Shown piece after piece: positions 6,825 to 15,989 of a stretch of DNA of 19,884 nucleotides (the first letter of the stretch is position 1; each line of letters starts with the position of its first letter). The position numbers and the translations under genes are program-made. The notes under the pieces are model-generated. The model worked only from the letters and a program-made list of their open reading frames with translations, was not told where the DNA came from and did no database searches. This stretch comes from SIG565 sp045594065 (GTDB lineage Bacteria; Bacillota; Clostridia; Oscillospirales; Acutalibacteraceae), in contig JAZNXU010000039.1 of the NCBI GenBank assembly GCA_045594065.1, positions 1 to 19,884 of the forward strand, written 5' to 3'.

Positions 6825-9719
6825 ATGAAAAAGAGTATTGCTATTGTTTTAGTGTTAGCATTTATGTTTTCGCTTTTTCAGGTTACCTGCTTCGCAGATG
6901 AAGCAGCTACCGGTGACGGAAAGGTAAAAGAAATCACGGTTGCGGATAACGGTGATGAGTATACCTATTCCGATTATCTTGAGGAGAATAAGGCTTTTGC
7001 CGATGCTACACAAGACATTTTTATTGCCGCAGACGCATACGCTTCGTCGGATGGGGCAGCAATTGAAAATGTTGCTGAATACACCGATGAAAATGGTGGA
7101 GTTGGCAAAAATGTGATTAAGTGGACAGGTGAAGCCGGTACGGTTAATTACACATTTAATGTTGAAAAGGCGGGAATGTATGAAATTCAGCTTTCGTACT
7201 GCCCGATTAAGGGTCGCGGTCTTCCGCTTCGCTTTGCTTTCAAGATTGACGGGGCTTCGCCTTATAGTGCGCTGGATGCCGTAAACTTCGAGAGAACTTT
7301 TGTAGACAAAAAGCCTGAGGGTGTTGCAGACGGTAACGGTAACATTTATGCCTCTGAGCAGGTTGAGAAGTTTATGTATAAGAAAATTAAGGCTATGGAA
7401 ACCAGCGGTCAGTACACCGAGCCGCTTAAAATCGCTTTAAGCGAAGGTAGCCATACTATTTCTTTAACCTCGCTTTCCGGTGAGCTTTATCTTGCAGGTA
7501 TTACCCTTACTGCTCCTGCGGTTATAAAACCGTATGCTGATGTTAAGGCAGAATACGATGCATTAGGCTACAAATACTATTCCGGCAGTGATATTACGGT
7601 TGAAGGTGAAAAAGCAACATACAAGAGCACCGCATCAATGAACCCTCTTATTGATAACAGTGATCCTAGTATTAAAAGTATTGTAGGCGAATCAGAAGCC
7701 TTTAAGAGCATTATTAACTATGTAGGCGGCACCGGCTGGCAGAAGCCGAACGATACGCTTACTTGGAAAGTTGATGTTCCTGAGGATGGCCTTTACAAGG
7801 TTGCTTTCCGTTTCCGTCAGAATGTAGTAATCAGCGGTAACTCCTACCGTAGCCTTACTATTGACAGTGTATCTCCGTTTGCTGAGGCACAGAAGATTCC
7901 GTTCTATTATGACGGCAACTGGCAGTTCTCTGAGATCACCGCGGGTGACGGCTCCGAGCCGGCTCTTATCTACCTTACAAAGGGTACACACGAGTTAGCG
8001 CTTTCCGTAACACTTGCCGATTTCGGTGATGTTAGCCGTAAGATAAGCGATGTTACCTATGATATTGGTAACCTTTACCTTAAAATCAGAATGATTACGG
8101 GTGAAAATATCGATACAGGTCGAAGCTACGAGTTCTTCAAGAACATTCCGCAATTCAACGAAACCCTCGAGGCATCTATTAAAGACCTTGAAGAAATCCG
8201 TGCAGACATTATCGAAATCACCAAAGAAGAAAGCGGTACCTATATTGCAACAATCGATAATATGATTCGTGCAATGAGGGATATGTACGATAACCCCTAT
8301 ACCGCTCAGAAATATGTAAATACATATTACGACAGCTATACTTCGCTTTGCGCTCTTGTTACCGATATCGCAAAGCTGCCGCTCGACCTTGACCAGATTA
8401 TTTTAGGCTCGCCCGAAAAGGACGGCTATGATTATGAAATGGCAGGCTGGTGGGACAAAACCAAGTATTCGTTTGAGCGTTTCCTCGTTTCGTTTATGGA
8501 CGACTACAAATATAAGACCGAGAATGTAGACGGCAAAACCACACTTACCCTTTGGGTAACATGGGGTCGTGACCAGACACAGATTCTCACCTCTCTTGTT
8601 AAAGATACATTTGAAGCTGAGCACCCCAACATTAATGTTAATATCCAGATTGTTGGTGCAACGCTTATTCAGGCAATTCTTGCAGGTAGCGGACCCGACC
8701 TGCTTATAGGTCAGGCTCGTACGGAGCCCGTTAACTACGGTATGCGCGGTGCGCTTTATCCGCTTTCTGAATTTGATGATTACGAAGAGGTAGTTTCCCG
8801 CTTCCAAAAGGGAGCAGATACACCTTATAAGCTGAACGGTGTAAGCTATGGTATTCCGGACACACAGAACTTCTCCATTATGTTCTACAGAACAGATATC
8901 TTCGAGGAGATGGGCGTAGCGGTTCCTAAAACATGGGATGAATTCAAGGAAGTAGCGGCGCTCTTCCAGCGTCAGAATCTGGCAGCAGGTCTTCCCACAG
9001 GCGCTACTACTGTTAATACCTATGCTACGCGTTTAATGCAGAAGGGTATTCCGGTTTATACTGAAAATCAGAGAACTAACTTCCTTTCAGGTGAAGCGGT
9101 TGAAACCTTTGTTGAATGGACCGAATACTACACCGATTTAGGCTTCTTAAAGGCCTATGACCTGTACAACCGTTTCCGTGCGGGTACAATCCCGATAGGT
9201 GTTGCTGATTATACACAGTACACACTCTTCAGTCAGGCGGCGCCTGAAATTGTTGGCAAGTGGGACATTGCGTTAATGCCCGGTACAATGCGGGAGGACG
9301 GTACCATTAATTATGCTCAGGCAGATACCGGTACATCCTGTGTAATTCCTAACATCAGTGAGCATAAAGAAGAGGCATGGGAGTTCCTTAAGTGGTGGAC
9401 CGACGCTAATGCGCAGTACAGATATTCCGTTATGCTTGAGGCTATCCTCGGTGAAACCGGTCGACGCGCTACCGCCAATGTTGAAGCGTTCAAAATGCTT
9501 TCTTGGGAATCTGACCACCTTGATACCTTGTTAGAAGCTTGGAGCTATGTTGAGGGTCTGCAGGAGGTTCCCGGTGGATATTATGTAGACCGTTCGGTAA
9601 TGCAGGCGTTCCAAAATGTTGTTAATATTTCGGAAAACCCGAAAGATATGATATTTAAGTGGGCAAACATCGCCGATCAAGAAATTGATAGAAAGAGAGG
9701 GGAATACAACCTTGACTAG
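6825..9719 (+). CDS. ABC transporter solute-binding protein with two N-terminal carbohydrate-binding-like modules
   Basis: This 964-aa exported protein is about twice the length of a normal sugar-binding protein. A signal peptide (about 1-24) is followed by two related beta-rich modules, about 70-230 and 265-425. They share a GMYEIQLSY / GLYKVAFRF strand, the IDGASPYS / IDSVSPFA turn, and a SEGSHTISL / TKGTHELAL strand, like CBM6/35-type domains. A helical linker (about 430-565) leads to a family-1 solute-binding domain (about 570-964) with LTLWVTWGRDQ, GSGPDLLIGQ, YGIPDTQNFSIMFYRTD and PKTWDEFKEVA. The modules probably hold a glycan while the C-terminal domain passes sugars to the permease. 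The expected lipobox is not canonical (QVTC before FADE), so cleavage at CFA-D is possible. GGAGGG lies about 10 nt before the ATG. It is the first gene of the operon. Confidence 0.88.
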   Translation: MKKSIAIVLVLAFMFSLFQVTCFADEAATGDGKVKEITVADNGDEYTYSDYLEENKAFADATQDIFIAADAYASSDGAAIENVAEYTDENGGVGKNVIKWTGEAGTVNYTFNVEKAGMYEIQLSYCPIKGRGLPLRFAFKIDGASPYSALDAVNFERTFVDKKPEGVADGNGNIYASEQVEKFMYKKIKAMETSGQYTEPLKIALSEGSHTISLTSLSGELYLAGITLTAPAVIKPYADVKAEYDALGYKYYSGSDITVEGEKATYKSTASMNPLIDNSDPSIKSIVGESEAFKSIINYVGGTGWQKPNDTLTWKVDVPEDGLYKVAFRFRQNVVISGNSYRSLTIDSVSPFAEAQKIPFYYDGNWQFSEITAGDGSEPALIYLTKGTHELALSVTLADFGDVSRKISDVTYDIGNLYLKIRMITGENIDTGRSYEFFKNIPQFNETLEASIKDLEEIRADIIEITKEESGTYIATIDNMIRAMRDMYDNPYTAQKYVNTYYDSYTSLCALVTDIAKLPLDLDQIILGSPEKDGYDYEMAGWWDKTKYSFERFLVSFMDDYKYKTENVDGKTTLTLWVTWGRDQTQILTSLVKDTFEAEHPNINVNIQIVGATLIQAILAGSGPDLLIGQARTEPVNYGMRGALYPLSEFDDYEEVVSRFQKGADTPYKLNGVSYGIPDTQNFSIMFYRTDIFEEMGVAVPKTWDEFKEVAALFQRQNLAAGLPTGATTVNTYATRLMQKGIPVYTENQRTNFLSGEAVETFVEWTEYYTDLGFLKAYDLYNRFRAGTIPIGVADYTQYTLFSQAAPEIVGKWDIALMPGTMREDGTINYAQADTGTSCVIPNISEHKEEAWEFLKWWTDANAQYRYSVMLEAILGETGRRATANVEAFKMLSWESDHLDTLLEAWSYVEGLQEVPGGYYVDRSVMQAFQNVVNISENPKDMIFKWANIADQEIDRKRGEYNLD

Positions 9720-10632
9720 TAATAATACTTTAAAACGCAAGAAAAGCAAGTCATCGTTCGGCGGAAGCGAGATTTCACTGTTTTCGTTATCTCTTCCTTT
9801 CCTGATTCTTTTCTTTCTTTTCACGGTACTGCCTATTTTGGCATCGCTCTTTTTGAGCTTTTGTTCTTACGATATGTTATCAAGTCCGAAATTTATAGGA
9901 CTTGATAACTTCCTTAGAATGTTCGTTACCGATGATATGTTTATGACGATCACGGTAAACACCCTCATTTTAGCCGTTGCAACCGCACCTGCAGGCTTCT
10001 TGCTTTCTTATGTGCTTGCATGGTTTATCAACGAGTTCAACCCCAAGGTTCGTGCGTTTATGTCATTCCTTTTCTACGCACCTGCCCTTGTTGGTAACGC
10101 ATACTTCATTTGGCAGATTGCTTTCAGCTCCGACTCTTACGGTTATATTAACAGCTTACTGCTGAGTGTTGGACTTATCAATGAGCCTATTCTTTGGCTT
10201 GCCACACCTCAGTATATTGTTCCTATTATCATCGCGATTACAATCTGGTCAAGTATGGGTGTATCTTTCCTTGCCGACATCGCCGGTCTTCAGGGACTTA
10301 ATGTATCCCTGTTTGAGGCAGGCGCTATCGACGGTATCAGAAACCGTTGGCAGGAGTTATGGTACATAACCCTTCCCTGTATGAAAGAAATTCTTCTTTT
10401 CGGTGCGGTTATGCAGATTGCCAGTGCATTCTCAATCGGTGCGGTTATTACTACCCTTTGCGGATACCCCACTGTTAATAACTGTGCTGATACTATAGTT
10501 ATGTATTTAGGCGATGTTGCGAATACCCGAATGGAAATGGGATATGCTGCTGCAATTTCTATCTTCCTTTTCGTTATGATGGCGCTGTTCCGTCATTTCG
10601 TAGCAAAGCTGCTTAATAAGATGGGTAAATAG
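9712..10632 (+). CDS. Sugar ABC transporter permease, pair 1 subunit A (MalF/UgpA/LplB-like)
   Basis: This 306-aa membrane protein has about six transmembrane helices after a basic cytoplasmic N-terminus. The cytoplasmic EAA loop that docks the ATPase is FEAGAIDGIRNRWQELWYIT (201-220) followed by LP. I chose the TTG at 9712 because GAGAGGGGA (9694-9702) lies about 9 nt upstream; an earlier in-frame TTG at 9685 would place that ribosome binding site inside the gene. The start overlaps the end of the solute-binding gene by 8 nt, which suggests translational coupling. It should form a heterodimer with the permease encoded next. Confidence 0.9.
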   Translation: MTSNNTLKRKKSKSSFGGSEISLFSLSLPFLILFFLFTVLPILASLFLSFCSYDMLSSPKFIGLDNFLRMFVTDDMFMTITVNTLILAVATAPAGFLLSYVLAWFINEFNPKVRAFMSFLFYAPALVGNAYFIWQIAFSSDSYGYINSLLLSVGLINEPILWLATPQYIVPIIIAITIWSSMGVSFLADIAGLQGLNVSLFEAGAIDGIRNRWQELWYITLPCMKEILLFGAVMQIASAFSIGAVITTLCGYPTVNNCADTIVMYLGDVANTRMEMGYAAAISIFLFVMMALFRHFVAKLLNKMGK

Positions 10633-10646
10633 GGAGGTGCTGCAAA

Positions 10647-11576
10647 ATGATTAAAGCTATCAGAAATCGCTATAAAAAGTTCAGAAACGAGCTGCGCAAA
10701 TTCAAGCTTTTCGATACAAGCGAGTTGCAGTACAAACGTTATACCCGTTCTAAGTTTGTAACAGGCTTTTTCGTTGTATGCCTTTTAGCCTTTGGTGCTA
10801 TCTGTATTCTACCGCTTATCTATTCGGTAGTAACATCCTTAAAGCCACTCGACGAAATCCTTGCATTCCCGCCAAAGTTCTTTGTTAGAAGACCTACACT
10901 TACTAACTATACACTCCTGCCGTCGCTTTTATCAAAGCTTCAGGTTCCGCTTTCGCGTTATGTATTCAACAGTGTGTTCATTAGTATTGTTGGTACTGTT
11001 TGCCACATTCTTTGTGCGGCTGCTGCGGCTTTCTTCTTCTCAAAAGCCAAATATAAGTGGAAGGGCATTGTGTTTATGCTTGTTCAGTTTGCTCTTCTAT
11101 ATAACGGAACAACTCTTGGCGTTCCGCAGTACATTATCTTCTCCCAGATGAAGATTATTGATACATATTGGGTATACATTCTGCCGCACATTCCGTCGGC
11201 AATGGGTGTATTCCTTATGAAACAGTATATGGACGGCTCGGTACCGGACTCACTTTTAGAGGCCGCCCGTATCGACGGTGCCGGATATCCGCTTATTTTC
11301 TGGAAAATAGTAATGCCGATGGTTAAGCCCTGTTGGTTAACCCTTTTGCTCTTCGCTTTCCGCGATATGTGGTCAACCGCTTCGGGTACTACCATCTTTA
11401 CCGAGTCGTTAAAGACTCTTCCGTCGGCAATGAGTCAGATTACCGCCGGCGGTATAGCCCGTACGGGTAACTCGATGGCCGTTCAGGTTATTATGATGAT
11501 TCCGCCTATCGTAGTTTACCTTATTTCTCAAAGCAATGTTATGGAAACTATGAGTAACTCGGGTATGAAAGATTAA
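10647..11576 (+). CDS. Carbohydrate ABC transporter permease, pair 1 subunit B (MalG/UgpE/LplC-like)
   Basis: This 309-aa protein is the partner of the preceding permease. It has a basic N-terminus, about six transmembrane helices, and the EAA loop EAARIDGAGYPLIFWKIVMP (205-224), the typical MalG-like form. The conserved block SLKPLDEILAFPPKF near 64-78 follows the first helix, as usual in this family. AGGGAGGT sits just before the ATG, 14 nt after the upstream stop. An early juxtamembrane extension of about 35 residues is slightly longer than usual. Confidence 0.92.
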   Translation: MIKAIRNRYKKFRNELRKFKLFDTSELQYKRYTRSKFVTGFFVVCLLAFGAICILPLIYSVVTSLKPLDEILAFPPKFFVRRPTLTNYTLLPSLLSKLQVPLSRYVFNSVFISIVGTVCHILCAAAAAFFFSKAKYKWKGIVFMLVQFALLYNGTTLGVPQYIIFSQMKIIDTYWVYILPHIPSAMGVFLMKQYMDGSVPDSLLEAARIDGAGYPLIFWKIVMPMVKPCWLTLLLFAFRDMWSTASGTTIFTESLKTLPSAMSQITAGGIARTGNSMAVQVIMMIPPIVVYLISQSNVMETMSNSGMKD

Positions 11577-11590
11577 GGAGGGAAGACTGT

Positions 11591-13732
11591 ATGCGTAATT
11601 TTAAAAGAATTTTATCAGCTTTACTGTGTGTAGTCTGCCTCTTAACCTTTGCCGCTATACCGGCATCAGCTGCTACTGATTTCACCGATATGCCTAACGA
11701 TGCAACTGCTAACTGGGCAGGCGAGACAAACCAAAAAGAGCTTGTATATTCAAGACCGATGTTCGAGCATTACAAAACCGTTAATTCGCTTGATATCGAC
11801 GGTGTGGAAAACTTCGGAACACTTTTCGATATTTATGCGCTGAATGATAAGCTTTATATCCTCGACGAAGAGCTTGGACAGATTATTATAACCGATGAAG
11901 ATTTTAATCTTTTAAGGGTTATAGATAAGGTTATCATAAACGGTGAGGAAACCTCATTCGTAGGTGCCCGCGGTATCCTTGTTGATGAACAAGAAAAGCT
12001 TTACATAGCTGACTACGCTAACAAGAGATTACTCATAGGTGACCTTGAGGGTAATGTTGAAACCGTGCTTTCTCAGCCCGAATCGGAAATGTGGCCTGAG
12101 GGTCTGCACTTCCAACCTATTAAGGTTGTAAAGGACAATATGGATTATATCTATGTTCTGTCTGAGGGCTGCTACTATGGTGCGGCAATGTATACTCCCG
12201 AATTTGAGTTTAAAGGCTTCTTCGGTGCTAACGTAGTATCTACAAGTGTGCTTGAGGCAATGAACAATCTGTGGGATATGCTGTTCACAACCAATGAAAT
12301 GCTTGCTAGAAGTGAGAAAAAGCTACCTTATTCATTCGTTGATATGGAGCTCGGCGCTGACGGTTATATTTACACCTGTACGGGTGCTACCTCTACTACT
12401 GCCGCTGCAACAGGCTCTGTGAAGCGCCTTAATCCTACAGGTACAAACATCCTTAAGGATAAAACCTCGACTACCGTATCTGATTCGGCTAATGTGCAGT
12501 TTGCTACCAGCGAAACCGTAAGGGCTGGCGTTCGTGCACGTGCCCACGACCTTTCGTCACTCACAATTGATGAAAACAACTATATATATGTTCTTGATGT
12601 TAACTACGGTAGAGTTTATTTATATGATACCGAATGTAATCTTTTAACCACCTTTGGCGGCGGTGTAAATACCGGTACTCAAAACGGTACCTTTAAATCT
12701 GCCAAGGCCATTACCAATATGGGCGGTAAAATTTACATTGTTGATGCGGACAAAGACAGTATAACCGTATTTAAGCGTAATGCCTACGGTGATTTGGTTG
12801 AAACTGCTCAGGCGCTCACCATCAACGGTGACTATAACGAGGCGGAAACCTATTGGAATGAGGTATTAAACCTCGACGGCAACTGCCTTGTTGCTTATCG
12901 CGGAATTGCAAAGGCTAAGCTTATTCAGGAAGACTACAGAGCTGCTATGAAATATGCTAAGCTCGGTGAGGATCGCGATACCTACAGCCGCGCATATGAG
13001 TATGTTCGCAAAGAGGTATTGGCTGAATATTTCCTCTACATAGTTATTGCAGTTATACTTATTATAGTTGCTATTGTTCTTGTGCTTCGCTGGAAGAAGA
13101 AAAATAACATAATATTCATTAAGAATCGAAAGTGGAAGATAGCTCTCGGAACGCTTTTGCATCCGGCAGATACTTTCTATGAAATCAAGCGTAACAAGGG
13201 CGGCTCGGTGATTATTGCTACCATATTCTTGTTTGTTTGGTATGCTTTTAAGATTATCGGCTTCTCAAATGGATTTATATTCAATACAACCGATATTCGC
13301 GATGCCAACGCTTGGTATGCCTTAGCCCAGACCTTTGGTCTTGTAATTCTCTTCACAGTTGCAAACTGGGCAGTATGTACACTTATGGAGGGTAAGGGTA
13401 AGCTTAAGGATATTTATGTTGTAACCTGCTATAGCTTGATGCCCATGATTATTCAGGCTATCGGTTATGATATACTTTCAAATTTACTTACCTTAAGTGA
13501 GGCTAACGTACTTTCAATCCTTAACTATGTATGCCTTATATTCACTGTAATCATACTCGTTATGGGACTGATAAACATTCACGAATACTCTTTCGGTAAA
13601 TTTCTTTTCACAACTATAGTTACCATACTTGCAATGGTACTTATAGTGTTCTTGGTATTTATGATTGCAATTCTTCTGCAGCAGACCAAGAATTTCATTG
13701 AAACAGTTTACCTAGAAGCATTCTTCAGATAA
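11591..13732 (+). CDS. Exported beta-propeller (NHL-like) / TPR-like / Yip1-domain membrane fusion protein
   Basis: This 713-aa protein has a signal peptide (1-27, cleavage after ASA), then an extracellular NHL-like beta-propeller at about 55-400. Its blades are visible as GILVDEQEKLYIADYANKR (129-147), LTIDENNYIYVLDVNYGRV (324-342) and ITNMGGKIYIVDADKDSIT (374-392). Residues 405-475 look like TPR helices (INGDYNEAETYWNEVL, EDYRAAMKYAKLG). A transmembrane helix (481-500) leads to a Yip1-type domain (about 513-698) with several helices and the family block NWAVCTLMEGKGKLKDIYVV (592-611). So it joins an outside sensor- or glycan-binding-like part to a multi-helix membrane part. Its place between two permease pairs suggests it organises or senses transport; no function is proven. 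AAGGAGGG precedes the ATG. Confidence 0.8.
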   Translation: MRNFKRILSALLCVVCLLTFAAIPASAATDFTDMPNDATANWAGETNQKELVYSRPMFEHYKTVNSLDIDGVENFGTLFDIYALNDKLYILDEELGQIIITDEDFNLLRVIDKVIINGEETSFVGARGILVDEQEKLYIADYANKRLLIGDLEGNVETVLSQPESEMWPEGLHFQPIKVVKDNMDYIYVLSEGCYYGAAMYTPEFEFKGFFGANVVSTSVLEAMNNLWDMLFTTNEMLARSEKKLPYSFVDMELGADGYIYTCTGATSTTAAATGSVKRLNPTGTNILKDKTSTTVSDSANVQFATSETVRAGVRARAHDLSSLTIDENNYIYVLDVNYGRVYLYDTECNLLTTFGGGVNTGTQNGTFKSAKAITNMGGKIYIVDADKDSITVFKRNAYGDLVETAQALTINGDYNEAETYWNEVLNLDGNCLVAYRGIAKAKLIQEDYRAAMKYAKLGEDRDTYSRAYEYVRKEVLAEYFLYIVIAVILIIVAIVLVLRWKKKNNIIFIKNRKWKIALGTLLHPADTFYEIKRNKGGSVIIATIFLFVWYAFKIIGFSNGFIFNTTDIRDANAWYALAQTFGLVILFTVANWAVCTLMEGKGKLKDIYVVTCYSLMPMIIQAIGYDILSNLLTLSEANVLSILNYVCLIFTVIILVMGLINIHEYSFGKFLFTTIVTILAMVLIVFLVFMIAILLQQTKNFIETVYLEAFFR

Positions 13733-13753
13733 CGCACAGAGGGAGGAAACAAA

Positions 13754-15976
13754 ATGAAAAAATTAAGTTTAAGAATTTTAAGTTTCATCATCTGTGCTGC
13801 AATTCTGATGTCATTTGCCGGCTGCGCAGCAGAAAGGGTTAGAATTGAAAATCTAGCTGAGCTTATGCCAAAGGGTAAGCTTACTGCAAAAGATGTAGCT
13901 TCAAATGATAAATACATACTTTCGTGGAACGATGATGAGCAGTGTGTTGTTCTAACCGATAAGGCGACCGGCGTTCGTTGGTCAACAACACCTGTCGAAT
14001 ATTTAGACAAAACCACAGACGAAAAGATGCACAGAGAGCGTAACTTCCTTGAGTCGCCAATCTATGTTAATTACAAGGTTGACGGCGAGGAGGCTGTAGC
14101 TACAGCCCGTGCATTTACACACAGTATTTATAAAAATACTTTTGCTTCAACCGAAAGCGACGGTGTTATTACCGTTACATATATGTTCCAAGATGCTAAC
14201 TGCATTGTACCTGTTGATTTTTCACTGCAGGAGAACGGTCTGAGAATTTCGGTTGATACTTCAAAAATTATCGAGGGTGAATTCGAGGTTTACAGCATTG
14301 ATATAGCGCCTTACTTCTGTGCGGCGCCACATGGCTCAGAGAATTCATATATTTTCTATCCGTCAGGTAGCGGTGCTGTAATTGATTTACAGAAGCCGGT
14401 TATCGAGGCTACAACTTATACCTCTGAGGTCTACGGTAAAGACCTTTCACTCAGAATTAAGCACGATCTTACCAATGAGAAAAATGTATATCTTCCGGTG
14501 TACGGTATCAAAAAAGGTAACGAGGCGGTTTGTGCTATAATCACCTCAGGTCAGGAGAACGCAAGTTTAACAACTATTGTTAACGATACTCCTACTGCTT
14601 ACACCACCGTTTATGCAAACTTCGCTTTGCGCACCGGTGACTATAACTTCTCTAAAGTTGGTGCTGCTGATACAATTATTTATTCCGAAGAGCCGATTCA
14701 GGATACAGTATTCTCTGTAGATTTCTATCCGCTCTCCGGCGAAGATGCCAACTATACCGGTATGGCTAAGCTTTATCAGGATTACCTATACGGCAATAAC
14801 GATGCCGCTGAGGGTGTATCTGACCCCGTTTATTCGGTTGAGTTTATAGGCGGACTTTTAGAAAAGCGTAATTTCTTGGGCTTCCCGTATGATACATTAC
14901 TAGCTCTTACCACCTATAATGAGGCGAAGTCTATATTAACCGAGTTATCCTCTACAGGTGTAAAGCCTAATGTATTGCTTACGGGCTACGGAGAAAGCGG
15001 ACTTGATATTAAGAATGTTGCAGGAGGCTTTGGTCTTGGCTCGGCATTCGGCTCAGCTAAAGAGCTTGCAAGCCTGACTAAATACTGTAAGGATAACGGA
15101 ATTTCAAGCTTTGTTGATTTTAACCTTTCAGAGTTTTCTAAAGGTGGCGACGGTTATACAACCTCTGACTCAGCGAAATCTGCAAGCCGAATGGCAGCCT
15201 ATGTATACAAAATAACTAAGGGCGCACAGATTCCTGATGAGAAAAATTACGAGCGTCATCGTTTGCTCAGCAGAAATGAGCTTACAGGCGTAAGCACAAA
15301 GCTTTTCAAGAAAATTGCAAAATACGATATAGCAGGCGTGTGCTTTGAAAGTATTTCATCTACTGCTTATTCGGATTTCGGTTATTCTCAGTACTTTGTA
15401 AAATCCAATATGGGCAATCAGGTTACCGAGATTACCAATACCTTTAAAAATGGCGGATACAATGTTGCCGCAAGTGGTGCTAATGCTTATTCGGCAGTTT
15501 TAGCCGATGTTATTTTCAACACACCGGTTAACTCCTCACAGCAGGAAATATTCACTGCCGATGTTCCGTTCTATCAAATCGTATTTAAGGGTAAAACCCA
15601 AATTACAAGCGAGCCGGTTAACTCCGGTATCAGCTATCAGACCAAAAAGCTTATGGCTCTTGAGGGCGGCGCGTCAATGCTCTTCTCTATCTATAAGAAT
15701 TACGATGTAACTGCAATATTATCTTCGCATAAGGATATTTACGGTGGCTCGTACACAGGCAATAAGGCTACTATCGTTGAAGCAGCTAACAATTATTCCG
15801 AATATTATGAAGCTATAAGCGGTCAGACAATTGCTAGCCATGAGTTAATTACTGAAGATGTAAGACTTACCACTTATTCAAACGGTGTTAAGATTTATGT
15901 TAACTATTCAGAAGACGATTACACAACTAATGACGGCGTAGTTAAAGCTGCTGACTGTCTTGTAATACTCAAGTAA
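13754..15976 (+). CDS. DUF5696-type lipoprotein, probable glycoside-hydrolase-like protein
   Basis: This 740-aa protein has a lipoprotein signal peptide with lipobox FAGC (Cys24). Residues about 50-330 look like a beta-sandwich (YILSWNDDEQCVVLTDK, NGLRISVDTS, YIFYPSGSGAVIDL). About 355-650 resemble a TIM barrel, with a VLLTGYGESGLDIKNVAGG strand-loop (408-426), SSFVDFN (451-457) and AGVCFESISSTAYSDF (527-542). A beta-rich tail ends the protein. The layout resembles DUF5696 proteins, which to my recollection occur beside ABC sugar transporters and Yip1 proteins in Paenibacillus and relatives. Asp455 and Glu532 are barrel acids that could be catalytic, but this is unproven. It could trim glycans at the cell surface before uptake, or only bind them. 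GGGAGG lies about 8 nt before the ATG. Confidence 0.72.
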   Translation: MKKLSLRILSFIICAAILMSFAGCAAERVRIENLAELMPKGKLTAKDVASNDKYILSWNDDEQCVVLTDKATGVRWSTTPVEYLDKTTDEKMHRERNFLESPIYVNYKVDGEEAVATARAFTHSIYKNTFASTESDGVITVTYMFQDANCIVPVDFSLQENGLRISVDTSKIIEGEFEVYSIDIAPYFCAAPHGSENSYIFYPSGSGAVIDLQKPVIEATTYTSEVYGKDLSLRIKHDLTNEKNVYLPVYGIKKGNEAVCAIITSGQENASLTTIVNDTPTAYTTVYANFALRTGDYNFSKVGAADTIIYSEEPIQDTVFSVDFYPLSGEDANYTGMAKLYQDYLYGNNDAAEGVSDPVYSVEFIGGLLEKRNFLGFPYDTLLALTTYNEAKSILTELSSTGVKPNVLLTGYGESGLDIKNVAGGFGLGSAFGSAKELASLTKYCKDNGISSFVDFNLSEFSKGGDGYTTSDSAKSASRMAAYVYKITKGAQIPDEKNYERHRLLSRNELTGVSTKLFKKIAKYDIAGVCFESISSTAYSDFGYSQYFVKSNMGNQVTEITNTFKNGGYNVAASGANAYSAVLADVIFNTPVNSSQQEIFTADVPFYQIVFKGKTQITSEPVNSGISYQTKKLMALEGGASMLFSIYKNYDVTAILSSHKDIYGGSYTGNKATIVEAANNYSEYYEAISGQTIASHELITEDVRLTTYSNGVKIYVNYSEDDYTTNDGVVKAADCLVILK

Positions 15977-15989
15977 GGGGGTGAACAGT

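Noticed and set aside
9685..9711. Earlier TTG start for the first permease
   Set aside because: The ribosome binding site lies downstream of this codon, so the TTG at 9712 is the better start.
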